Source: Paenibacillus sp. FSL H8-0548 (lineage in GTDB: Bacteria > Bacillota > Bacilli > Paenibacillales > Paenibacillaceae). From it: a stretch of 64,000 nucleotides of DNA. Positions 45,521 to 52,651 of the stretch are shown here, one piece after another; position 1 is the first letter of the stretch, and every line of letters begins with the position of its first letter. Below the pieces are notes generated by a model. That model made no database searches. It was not told the DNA's origin and worked only from the letters and a program-made list of their open reading frames with translations. The stretch covers positions 2,313,501-2,377,500 of the forward strand of contig NZ_CP152049.1 in the NCBI RefSeq assembly GCF_038630985.1, read 5' to 3'. A program made the position numbers and the translations under genes.

Positions 45521-45708
45521 GTCTATATCCGGAGAGTCGTCTGTATGAAGAAACCGGATTTATAGCTTACTACTTCCACTGGTCACATGATGTAATAATG
45601 GATATGGAGCACCGGGAACGTCGCAAATGGTGCGAGGAAATCTCAAAGATTAATAGAAAGATGAGTGACGAGCCAAATCGACATAATCCTTTCGATGTAT
45701 TTAAGTAG
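45499..45708 (+). CDS. -1 frame extension: conserved small eCIS protein (DUF6760-like)
   Basis: The -1 frame is open from 45475, after a TGA, to the TAG at 45706-45708. It encodes RLYEETGFIAYYFHW, SHDVIMDMEHRERRKW and CEEISKINRKMSDEP, matching the short family (I believe DUF6760) that normally follows the tail-assembly gene in eCIS clusters. There is no ATG, GTG or TTG before the conserved LYEE block; the first ATG in frame is internal, after the FHW motif. A CTG at the start of LYEE is the only near-cognate alternative. The simplest explanation is translation by -1 frameshifting at 45493-45499, joining 119 chaperone codons to this 69-residue tail. Confidence 0.8.
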   Translation: MRDGRGLSLYPESRLYEETGFIAYYFHWSHDVIMDMEHRERRKWCEEISKINRKMSDEPNRHNPFDVFK

Positions 45709-45719
45709 GGGGATCTCAC

Positions 45720-46163
45720 GTGAATCAACGAACAGATCAAGTACGGCCATATGTTGTTGGGGCGTACCGCTTTATGGTTGAGCTCGATGGCATGCTGGTC
45801 GCAGGATTCTCGGAAGTAAGTGGTCTTAGTGTTGAGACAGAGGTGGAAGAAGTAGCAGAGGGCGGATTGAATCAATATGTTCATCGGTTACCTTCTCGAA
45901 CTAAGCTGCTGCCTCTTACGTTAAAGCGCGGCATGACCCTATCGAATGAGCTGTGGAATTGGTATTTCGATGTCATTGAAGGCAAAATAGTGCGTAAAAG
46001 CGGTTCCATTATTTTGTATAATGAGCGCGATCAGGAATTCAGACGTTGGAATTTCTATGATGCGTATCCAACCAAGTGGACAGGCCCTGAGATGAATGCA
46101 ACTGCCAGTGAAGTTGCTGTGGAGCAAATAGAGTTAACGCATAATGGTTTTAAAATGTTGTAA
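45720..46163 (+). CDS. eCIS inner tube protein 2 (gp19-like)
   Basis: The 147-aa protein is a second tube-type protein: VVGAYRFMVELDGMLVAGFSEVSGL, HRLPSRTKLLPLTLKRG, and NATASEVAVEQIELTHNGFK. Many eCIS have such a second tube paralogue that forms the first ring on the hub or baseplate instead of the repeating tube. The GTG start has a GGGGGAT ribosome binding site about 7 bases upstream, 12 bases after the -1 frame extension ends. Confidence 0.93.
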   Translation: MNQRTDQVRPYVVGAYRFMVELDGMLVAGFSEVSGLSVETEVEEVAEGGLNQYVHRLPSRTKLLPLTLKRGMTLSNELWNWYFDVIEGKIVRKSGSIILYNERDQEFRRWNFYDAYPTKWTGPEMNATASEVAVEQIELTHNGFKML

Positions 46164-46202
46164 TAGCATACTTGATAAACAGGTAAGGGGGTTGCCAACG
46201 AG

Positions 46203-49200
46203 ATGAAATCATCTAATCCATTAAAATCGATACGTTTGACAGACGGTAAATTTGCTGATCGTTTATCGATGAAATATGGATGGGTTGTTGGGCAAGCCAC
46301 TAATCGGAGCGGTATGGTGCATGTGGAGCCGTCTGGTGCTCGGAAAGCTGCGTTCAGAGCGCGGCCCATTCAAATATCGATCTCACGAACGTATCCAGTG
46401 ATGCCGTTGCACGTCAAATTGACCTATATCCATACCCAACTAAATCGAATCATTCATCAAAATTCGGATTTTCATCGGATTAATGGGACGATTCCAGCTT
46501 CGATAATCCGTCAGTACAAACAGGTAACCGTGCAGTTGAAAGAGGGAAGCAAGCAGGTAGATCAGCTGTCACCAAGGGGGAAATTGCAGGTAGAGAATGC
46601 GTTGCAATCGGGCGCTCCTGTGAGAATACCTGCGGTTTCGCAGGTGGATCTGATATCGGCGAAGCAAGAAATTGTTATTCCGATCAATCGAATTCGTCTA
46701 CCCTTACATCTGCAAGCAATTGTAGATACGCTTCAGACCGTAAAACAACAACTTGATACGGTGCAAGGGATGCCATTAGCAATCGCATTACCTATTCTCA
46801 TCCGATCACAATCCCCCTCCCGAATGCTACAAAGGCAGAAGGTACAGAAGGCTGTAACCGTTCCTCTAAGCATCAGGCAACATGCCGATTTCGTAGAAAG
46901 TGCAAGAACGCTGGAGAGGATTCAGCATTCTAGTCACCCGAGCAGGCTTGTAGAAAATCGGAATTTGAAGCCTCGGCATGAGGTCGTGACGAATGAGACA
47001 ATTTTGACGAATCATATTCGTACGACGAATCAAACGAGTGAGTTGAATGAGAGCAGCGAGAAGCGTCAGGTAGCGAATGTGGTGCGTCGTCAGCGTAATG
47101 AGACGAACCAGATGAGCAATGTTGTGAATCGGACGAACAACGTGACGAATGAAGCGCGTTTGACGAATCAAATCCGTACGACGAATCAATCGAGTGAGTT
47201 AAATGAGAGCAGCGAGAAGCGTCAGGTAGCGAATGTGGTACGTCGTCAGCGCAATGAGACGAACCAGATGAGCAATGTTGTGAATCGTACGAACAACGTG
47301 ACGAATGAGACACGTTTGACGAATCAAATCCGTACGACGAATCAATCGAGTGAGTTGAATGAGAGCAGCGAAAAGCGTCAGGTAGCGAATGTGGTGCGTC
47401 GTCAGCGTAATGAGACGAACCAGATGAGCAATGTTGTGAATCGGACGAACAACGTGACGAATGAAGCGCGTTTGACGAATCATGTACGTATAACGAACCG
47501 AACGGTTAAGACGAATCAAACAGAAACAACGAATCAAAGGAATGACCAGATTCAGACTAACGAGCTGAATCGAACAAATGAGTTGATACAGGTCGCGAAT
47601 GTGGTGCGTCGACAACGTAACGAGACGAACCAAGTGAGCCATGTTGTGAATCGGACGAATAACGTGACATATACCGTGACGAACAAAGCGCGAGTGATGA
47701 ACCAACAGCGTATAACGAATCAATTTCGTCAGACGAATCTAACAGGACCAACAAATCAAACAGAACAAACAAATCAAACAGAACAAACAAATCAAACAGA
47801 ACAAACAAATCAAACAGAACAAACAAATCAAAAGAATGACTCTAATCGGTCTATTGAGCTGAATCGAATGAATGAGACGAGACAAATAGCGAATGTGGTG
47901 CGTCGACAACGCAACGAGACGAACCAGATGAGCAATGTTGTGAATCGGACGAATAACGTAACGAATGAAGCGCGTTTGACGAATCATGTACGTATAACGA
48001 ACCGAACGGTTAAGACGAATCAAACAGAAACAACGAATCAAAGGAATGACCAAATTCAAACTAACGAGCTGAATCGAACAAATGAGTCGATACAGGTAGC
48101 GAATGTGGTGCGTCGACAGCGTAACGAGACGAATCAAGTGAGCCATGTTGTGAATCGGACGAATAACGTGACGTATACCGTGACGAACAAAGCGCGAGTG
48201 ATGAACCAACAGCGTATAACGAATCAAACTCGTCAGACGAATCCAACAGGACCAACAAATCAAACAGAACCAACAAATCAAAAGAATGACTCTAAACGGT
48301 CTATTGAGCTTAATCGAACGAATGAGATGAGACAAGTAGCGAATGTGGTGCGTCGATTACGCAATGAGACGAACCAAATTAGTAATGTCTTGAATCGGAC
48401 GAATAGCGTGATGAATGAAGCTCGTTTGACGAATCATGTACGTATAACGAACCGAACGCTTAAGTCGCATCATACATATCCAACGAATCAAAGGAATGAC
48501 CAGATTCAGAATAACGAGCTGAATCCAACGAATGAGACGAGACCGGTAGCGAATGTGGTGCGTCGACAGCGTAACGAGACGAACCAAGTGAGCCATATTA
48601 TGAATCGGACGAATAACGTGACGTATACCGTGACGAACAAAGCGCGAGTGATGAACCAACAGCGTATAACGAATCAAACGAATGACTCTAATCAGTCTGT
48701 TGAGCTTAATCGAACGAATGAGACGAGACAGGTAGCGAATGTGGTGCGTCGACTAAGAAATGAAACGAACCAAAGTAGCAATATCCTGAACCGGACGAAT
48801 AACGTAACGAATGAAGCGCGGTTGGTGAATCGTGTACGTATAACGAACCGAATGGTTAAGACGAATCAAACAGAAACAACGAATCAAAAGAATGAATCTA
48901 ATCAGTCTATTGAACTTAATCGAACGAATGAGATGAGACAGGTGGCGAATGTGGTGCGTCGACTACGGAAGGAGACGAACCAGATCAGCAATATCCTGAA
49001 CCGGACGAATAACGTAACGAATGAAGCACGTCTGACGAATCAAATTCAAATAACGAACCGTAATCGTACGATTATTCAAACACGAACAACGAATCAAACG
49101 AATGAGAAGCGCCAGGTAGCGAATGTAATGCGTATACAACGCAATGAGATAAATCGAGTAGACAATGTTATGAATCGTACGAATAGCGTGTCAAATGAAA

Positions 49201-49697
49201 TGTTTTTGACGAACCAAACGAATGAGCGGATTACAAAGAATGAATCGAGTTCAACGAATCATACACGAGTCCTTACCCAGATAAATATAAATCGTAACGC
49301 ATTGGTTAATTTGGAGCGATATCAGCTAGTTGAGAGGGGTCAGCAAGCTAGTACATTATTTCGCCAAGCAAGTAAGGCATCTGCACACATGAAAGATTCT
49401 CCCAAGGCAAAGCGTGAGATGGATCGGTTAACGGTTAAATCAACTCTTGTCACCAAGGAGCTGCAGCCTATGAAGGCTGTTCCTCTCGAAGTAGTGATAA
49501 AGCCATCACCCAAAGAGGCTCCGGAGAAGGAAATCATTAAAAGCTTGGAGTCTGCTATTAAAACAGTTGAAAGCGATCTGAATCAGGCGAAGGTGCAATG
49601 GTCCAAGCCCAGCATGGATATGAAACGATTAACGGATCAAATGTATCGGGAGTTTTCGAGCCGGATTCGATTGGAACAGCAGCGAAGAGGGCACTAG
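46203..49697 (+). CDS. 1164-aa Asn/Thr-rich tandem-repeat protein of the eCIS cluster
   Basis: I do not recognise a family. The N-terminal 250 residues are non-repetitive, about residues 260-1020 are tandem repeats, and the last 140 residues are charged and helical. The first three repeat units are 156 bp (52 aa) each and nearly identical (about 47065-47530), with ANVVRRQRNETNQMSNVV, NRTNNVTNEARLTNQIR and TTNQSSELNESSEKRQV. Later units are shortened or extended variants, one with a 6-residue TNQTEQ array. Within a unit, Asn recurs at heptad spacing (N-x-x-N-x-x-x), suggesting a long helical or fibrous rod. Its position between tube 2 and the LysM adaptor would allow a tape-measure or fibre role, which remains inferred. 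Confidence 0.75.
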   Translation: MKSSNPLKSIRLTDGKFADRLSMKYGWVVGQATNRSGMVHVEPSGARKAAFRARPIQISISRTYPVMPLHVKLTYIHTQLNRIIHQNSDFHRINGTIPASIIRQYKQVTVQLKEGSKQVDQLSPRGKLQVENALQSGAPVRIPAVSQVDLISAKQEIVIPINRIRLPLHLQAIVDTLQTVKQQLDTVQGMPLAIALPILIRSQSPSRMLQRQKVQKAVTVPLSIRQHADFVESARTLERIQHSSHPSRLVENRNLKPRHEVVTNETILTNHIRTTNQTSELNESSEKRQVANVVRRQRNETNQMSNVVNRTNNVTNEARLTNQIRTTNQSSELNESSEKRQVANVVRRQRNETNQMSNVVNRTNNVTNETRLTNQIRTTNQSSELNESSEKRQVANVVRRQRNETNQMSNVVNRTNNVTNEARLTNHVRITNRTVKTNQTETTNQRNDQIQTNELNRTNELIQVANVVRRQRNETNQVSHVVNRTNNVTYTVTNKARVMNQQRITNQFRQTNLTGPTNQTEQTNQTEQTNQTEQTNQTEQTNQKNDSNRSIELNRMNETRQIANVVRRQRNETNQMSNVVNRTNNVTNEARLTNHVRITNRTVKTNQTETTNQRNDQIQTNELNRTNESIQVANVVRRQRNETNQVSHVVNRTNNVTYTVTNKARVMNQQRITNQTRQTNPTGPTNQTEPTNQKNDSKRSIELNRTNEMRQVANVVRRLRNETNQISNVLNRTNSVMNEARLTNHVRITNRTLKSHHTYPTNQRNDQIQNNELNPTNETRPVANVVRRQRNETNQVSHIMNRTNNVTYTVTNKARVMNQQRITNQTNDSNQSVELNRTNETRQVANVVRRLRNETNQSSNILNRTNNVTNEARLVNRVRITNRMVKTNQTETTNQKNESNQSIELNRTNEMRQVANVVRRLRKETNQISNILNRTNNVTNEARLTNQIQITNRNRTIIQTRTTNQTNEKRQVANVMRIQRNEINRVDNVMNRTNSVSNEMFLTNQTNERITKNESSSTNHTRVLTQININRNALVNLERYQLVERGQQASTLFRQASKASAHMKDSPKAKREMDRLTVKSTLVTKELQPMKAVPLEVVIKPSPKEAPEKEIIKSLESAIKTVESDLNQAKVQWSKPSMDMKRLTDQMYREFSSRIRLEQQRRGH
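47065..47532 (+). repeat. Three 156-bp tandem repeats inside the N/T-rich gene
   Basis: Unit starts (GTCAGGTAGCGAATGTGG) are at 47065, 47221 and 47377. The first two intervals are nearly identical at the DNA level, mostly with single-base synonymous changes, indicating recent duplication or homogenisation. The third unit diverges towards its end. Confidence 0.85.
47751..47822 (+). repeat. Four perfect 18-bp tandem repeats
   Basis: The unit ACAAATCAAACAGAACAA occurs four times without change and a partial fifth copy follows. It encodes TNQTEQ repeated in frame, and the exact identity makes it a likely site of copy-number slippage. Confidence 0.95.
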
Positions 49698-49731
49698 TCC
49701 TATTTTAAAATAGATAGAGGTGAGATTGAAG

Positions 49732-50361
49732 TTGGCACTTAAGAAAGCAATGATCTTGGTCCATCATGGACCTACTACAGACCGTATTGATGTATTGTTT
49801 AATCCGAATGAGTATGTCATGGAATCCTCGAATCAATATTCCTGGCAGACGATTCCAGGATTATCTCAGCCTATCGCACAGTTTATTAGCGGTGAAGCTA
49901 CGACGCTGACTATGGATTTGTTTTTTGATTCCTATGAGAAAAGAACAGATGTAAGAAAGCACACTATTCAAATAGCAGGATTACTGGATGTGGATAAGGA
50001 TTTGCATGCGCCGCCACTATGTAAATTTGTATGGGGGACCTTGCAGTTTAAGGGCGTTGTTGAGAAGGTGTCTCAGAAGTATACGATGTTTCTTGATTCA
50101 GGAATTCCGGTACGAGCCACATTGAATGTTACATTCAAAGCAGTTCAGAGCATCACAGAGCAATTCAAGCATATTCCTCGTCAATCTGCCGACCGCACCA
50201 AGCAGCGAATGATCAAGCAAGGAGATCAATTATGGCATATCGCTGCGGAGGAATACGAGGACCCGGGAATGTGGAGGGAAATAGCTCGTGCCAACGGCAT
50301 CGAGAATCCAAAACGGCTTGAATCGGGAACAGTGATTAAGATTCCACGTTTGTATGGATAA
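49732..50361 (+). CDS. eCIS LysM-domain baseplate/tube adaptor (Afp7/Pvc7-like)
   Basis: The 209-aa protein has an N-terminal domain typical of this eCIS family (IDVLFNPNEYVMESSNQYSW, GEATTLTMDLFFDSYE) and a C-terminal LysM domain (about 160-207, IKQGDQLWHIAAEEYEDPGMW...ANGIENPKRLESGTVIKIP). It links the hub to the inner tube and baseplate. The TTG at 49732 is chosen because GAGGTG lies 9 bases before it and the start MALKKA fits homologues; an in-frame GTG at 49720 is inside that site. Confidence 0.88.
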   Translation: MALKKAMILVHHGPTTDRIDVLFNPNEYVMESSNQYSWQTIPGLSQPIAQFISGEATTLTMDLFFDSYEKRTDVRKHTIQIAGLLDVDKDLHAPPLCKFVWGTLQFKGVVEKVSQKYTMFLDSGIPVRATLNVTFKAVQSITEQFKHIPRQSADRTKQRMIKQGDQLWHIAAEEYEDPGMWREIARANGIENPKRLESGTVIKIPRLYG

Positions 50362-50378
50362 GGTGAGTGATATGGACT

Positions 50379-51479
50379 ATGAGCAATTTGAAATTAGGAA
50401 CTGAAAAACATACATTCGATGAGCTTGAGACCAAATATCGAAACTTTATTGCTCCGGGCTTTAAGCTGCTTATTAATGATAAGGATGCAGTACGTGAAGG
50501 AATGGCGATCACTTCGCTATCGGTTGAAACCACAACCTCACAAGAATCGGATACGATCACCTTTACGATTGTTAATGCTTATAACTTGATTAGCAGAGAC
50601 TTTCAATGGCTGGATCAGTTATTGGTGCTTGGAACTTCGATAGAGGTTCATATGGGCTATACCGATCGGATGACTCCTATGTTTTTTGGCTATATCACTT
50701 CTGTTAATGTAGAGTTTCTAAGGGGAGAAGCACCAAAATTAAAAGTAACAGGAATGGATTTATCTTTTAAAATGATGAGAGGCCGCAATGCGAAAACATG
50801 GTCTAACAAAAAAATATCCGATGTTGTAAAAGAGATTGGACAAAAATATGGAGCGAATAGCTTCGTAATCGATGCAACGACAAAGGTCATTCCAAGCTTT
50901 CCAAAAAAACCGGGAAATGACTATCAATTTCTGCAAGATTTAGCGCAAAGCTTAAATTATGAGTTTTATATTGTAGGCAAAACATTGTATTTTCGAAAGA
51001 AAAACGTAAATAAGACCCCGCTGATGACACTTTCATGGGGCAAGCATTTAATGCATTTTAATTTAGAACAGAACATAGCAGATCAGGTGACTAAAGTTAC
51101 AGTGAAAAGCTGGGATGCAAAAAATCAACAGATTATCGAGGCATCCTCTACTTCTGTTAGTAAAATTGGTTCGAATTCAAAGACAGGCCCCGATTTGCTT
51201 AAACCATTAGGCGATTTCGAAGAATTTTTATATTTGAATGCAGAAGATACTCAAGATGCAAAAGAAAAGGCTGAAGCAGCGATGGACGAACGGGCAATGA
51301 GACTACTTTCTGGCGATGCGGAATGTCTGGGACTTCCTGAAGTTCGTGCTGGAAGATATATCAAGCTAGATGGACTCGGTAAACGTTTAAACCAGCCTTA
51401 TTATATAAAAAGCGCCACTCATACGATTGACGAATCTGGTTATACAACCAGATTCAGGGTGCAGGGAAATGCGGTGTAG
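50379..51479 (+). CDS. eCIS hub protein, gp27/late control D-like
   Basis: The 366-aa protein is a baseplate hub subunit like phage late-control D: PGFKLLINDKDAVREGMAI, SIEVHMGYTDRMTPMFFGYI, and the lower-domain sequence YQFLQDLAQSLNYEFYIVGKTLYF. In Afp8/Pvc8 and VgrG the hub and spike are one protein, but here the gp5-like part is a separate gene directly downstream. The ATG at 50379 follows AAGGTGAG by 11 bases; a GTG at 50367 lies too close. Confidence 0.9.
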   Translation: MSNLKLGTEKHTFDELETKYRNFIAPGFKLLINDKDAVREGMAITSLSVETTTSQESDTITFTIVNAYNLISRDFQWLDQLLVLGTSIEVHMGYTDRMTPMFFGYITSVNVEFLRGEAPKLKVTGMDLSFKMMRGRNAKTWSNKKISDVVKEIGQKYGANSFVIDATTKVIPSFPKKPGNDYQFLQDLAQSLNYEFYIVGKTLYFRKKNVNKTPLMTLSWGKHLMHFNLEQNIADQVTKVTVKSWDAKNQQIIEASSTSVSKIGSNSKTGPDLLKPLGDFEEFLYLNAEDTQDAKEKAEAAMDERAMRLLSGDAECLGLPEVRAGRYIKLDGLGKRLNQPYYIKSATHTIDESGYTTRFRVQGNAV

Positions 51480-51481
51480 AC

Positions 51482-52207
51482 ATGAATGAAATGTTCGATT
51501 CACTTAATTCGATGAATGACCGATTGCTAGGGCTGGTTAATGGAGTATATATCGGGATTGTTACGGACAATAAGGACCCGGAAAATTTGGGACGCGTAAA
51601 GGTGAAAATACCGATCCTTGACGATAAGAACGCTCTCGATTGGGCACGAATGACAACCTTAATGGCTGGTGGTGGACGCGGTACTTTATTTTTGCCTGAG
51701 GTAGGCGATGAAGTGCTGGTTGCTTTTCAGATGGGGGATATTGGTGAACCGATCGTGATAGGCAGCTTGTGGAACAAGCAAGGACCACCTCCCTCTGGCA
51801 AAGATGAAAAAAATAATATTCGTAAAATCACGTCAAGAGCTGGACATGAAATGATGTTTGATGATACCGATGGGAACGGCAAGATTACGATGAAGACCAA
51901 AAAGGGGCAACAGCTGGAGATCTCGGAGAAGGACGATACGATAAAGCTGCAGGAGCAAAATGGACAAACGATCATTACGATAAAGGGCGGCTCCAGCAAT
52001 GAAATAGAAGTGAAAAGTGGTACGACCAAAATTGTAATCAACAACAAGGGAGACGCCACAATTGAAAGCAGCAAAGCGATTAAGCTGAAATCTACTCAAA
52101 TCGCAATTGAAGCATCCGCAACACTTGATCTTAAGGCATCAGCAGCATTAAACCTTAAATCCGATGGGCTAATTACGATAAAGGGCTCCATCGTTAAAAT
52201 TAATTAA
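51482..52207 (+). CDS. eCIS spike protein, gpV/gp5-like
   Basis: The 241-aa protein has an OB-fold (about residues 18-100; GVYIGIVTDNKDPENLGRVK, LPEVGDEVLVAFQMGDIGEPIVIGSLW), then a C-terminal triple-stranded beta-helix predicted from regular short strands (ITMKTKKGQQLEI, TTKIVINNKGDATIESSKAI, LKSDGLITIKG). This is the membrane-piercing spike that carries the PAAR-like tip. It is 2 bases after the hub gene and together they equal a VgrG-type hub-spike. Confidence 0.93.
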   Translation: MNEMFDSLNSMNDRLLGLVNGVYIGIVTDNKDPENLGRVKVKIPILDDKNALDWARMTTLMAGGGRGTLFLPEVGDEVLVAFQMGDIGEPIVIGSLWNKQGPPPSGKDEKNNIRKITSRAGHEMMFDDTDGNGKITMKTKKGQQLEISEKDDTIKLQEQNGQTIITIKGGSSNEIEVKSGTTKIVINNKGDATIESSKAIKLKSTQIAIEASATLDLKASAALNLKSDGLITIKGSIVKIN

Positions 52208-52231
52208 TGAAGTAGATTCGGAGGGCTTGCT

Positions 52232-52633
52232 ATGTCTAAGGAATTTTTGGGCCGTGGCTGGAAGTTTCCAATCGAAGTGGATGAGCTTACAGGTCGCATT
52301 AAGCATGCGCAATACGAGGAAGATATTGCAGAAGCCATCAAAATCATCATTTGGACGGCTAAGGGAGAACGAATTATGCGTCCAGAGTATGGCTGTGGAA
52401 TTGATCGTTATTTGTTCGAAGGTAATGATGATACAACATTACGTTTGATCGAATCAGAAGTTGAAGAATCCATTCGCATGTGGGAATCTCGCGTGCATGA
52501 GGTAGAGGTTATAGTTGAACGTGATCAGACCAATGAACAGAAGCTGCTGATTCATGTACAGTATGAGGTTAGAACAACGAATAACCTATTCAATCAGGTT
52601 TATCCCTTCTATTTATACGAAGGATCAAATTAA
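52232..52633 (+). CDS. eCIS baseplate wedge protein, gp25-like
   Basis: The 133-aa protein is a GPW/gp25-type baseplate subunit, with KIIIWTAKGERIMRPEYGCGIDRYLFEGND and the typical VESEVEESIRMWEPRI-like segment SEVEESIRMWESRVHEVEVI. Gp25 starts sheath polymerisation on the baseplate. The GGAGG at about 52220 precedes the ATG. Confidence 0.95.
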   Translation: MSKEFLGRGWKFPIEVDELTGRIKHAQYEEDIAEAIKIIIWTAKGERIMRPEYGCGIDRYLFEGNDDTTLRLIESEVEESIRMWESRVHEVEVIVERDQTNEQKLLIHVQYEVRTTNNLFNQVYPFYLYEGSN

Positions 52634-52651
52634 ACCATCGGAGAGAGATCA

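Noticed and set aside
45598..45708. Independent small gene starting at an internal ATG in the -1 frame
   Set aside because: That ATG lies after the conserved LYEE...FHW block, so it would remove most of the domain; no good ribosome binding site precedes it.
46866..48677. Several long minus-strand frames (up to 198 aa) rich in His/Ile/Leu/Arg across the repeat gene
   Set aside because: They are antisense shadows of the repeated Asn-Thr-Gln codons. They break at repeat boundaries, lack ribosome binding sites and overlap a clearly coding plus-strand gene.
47065..49270. Possible CRISPR array because of regular repeats
   Set aside because: The repeats are contiguous, encode protein in one frame, and have no unique spacers of uniform length or nearby cas genes.
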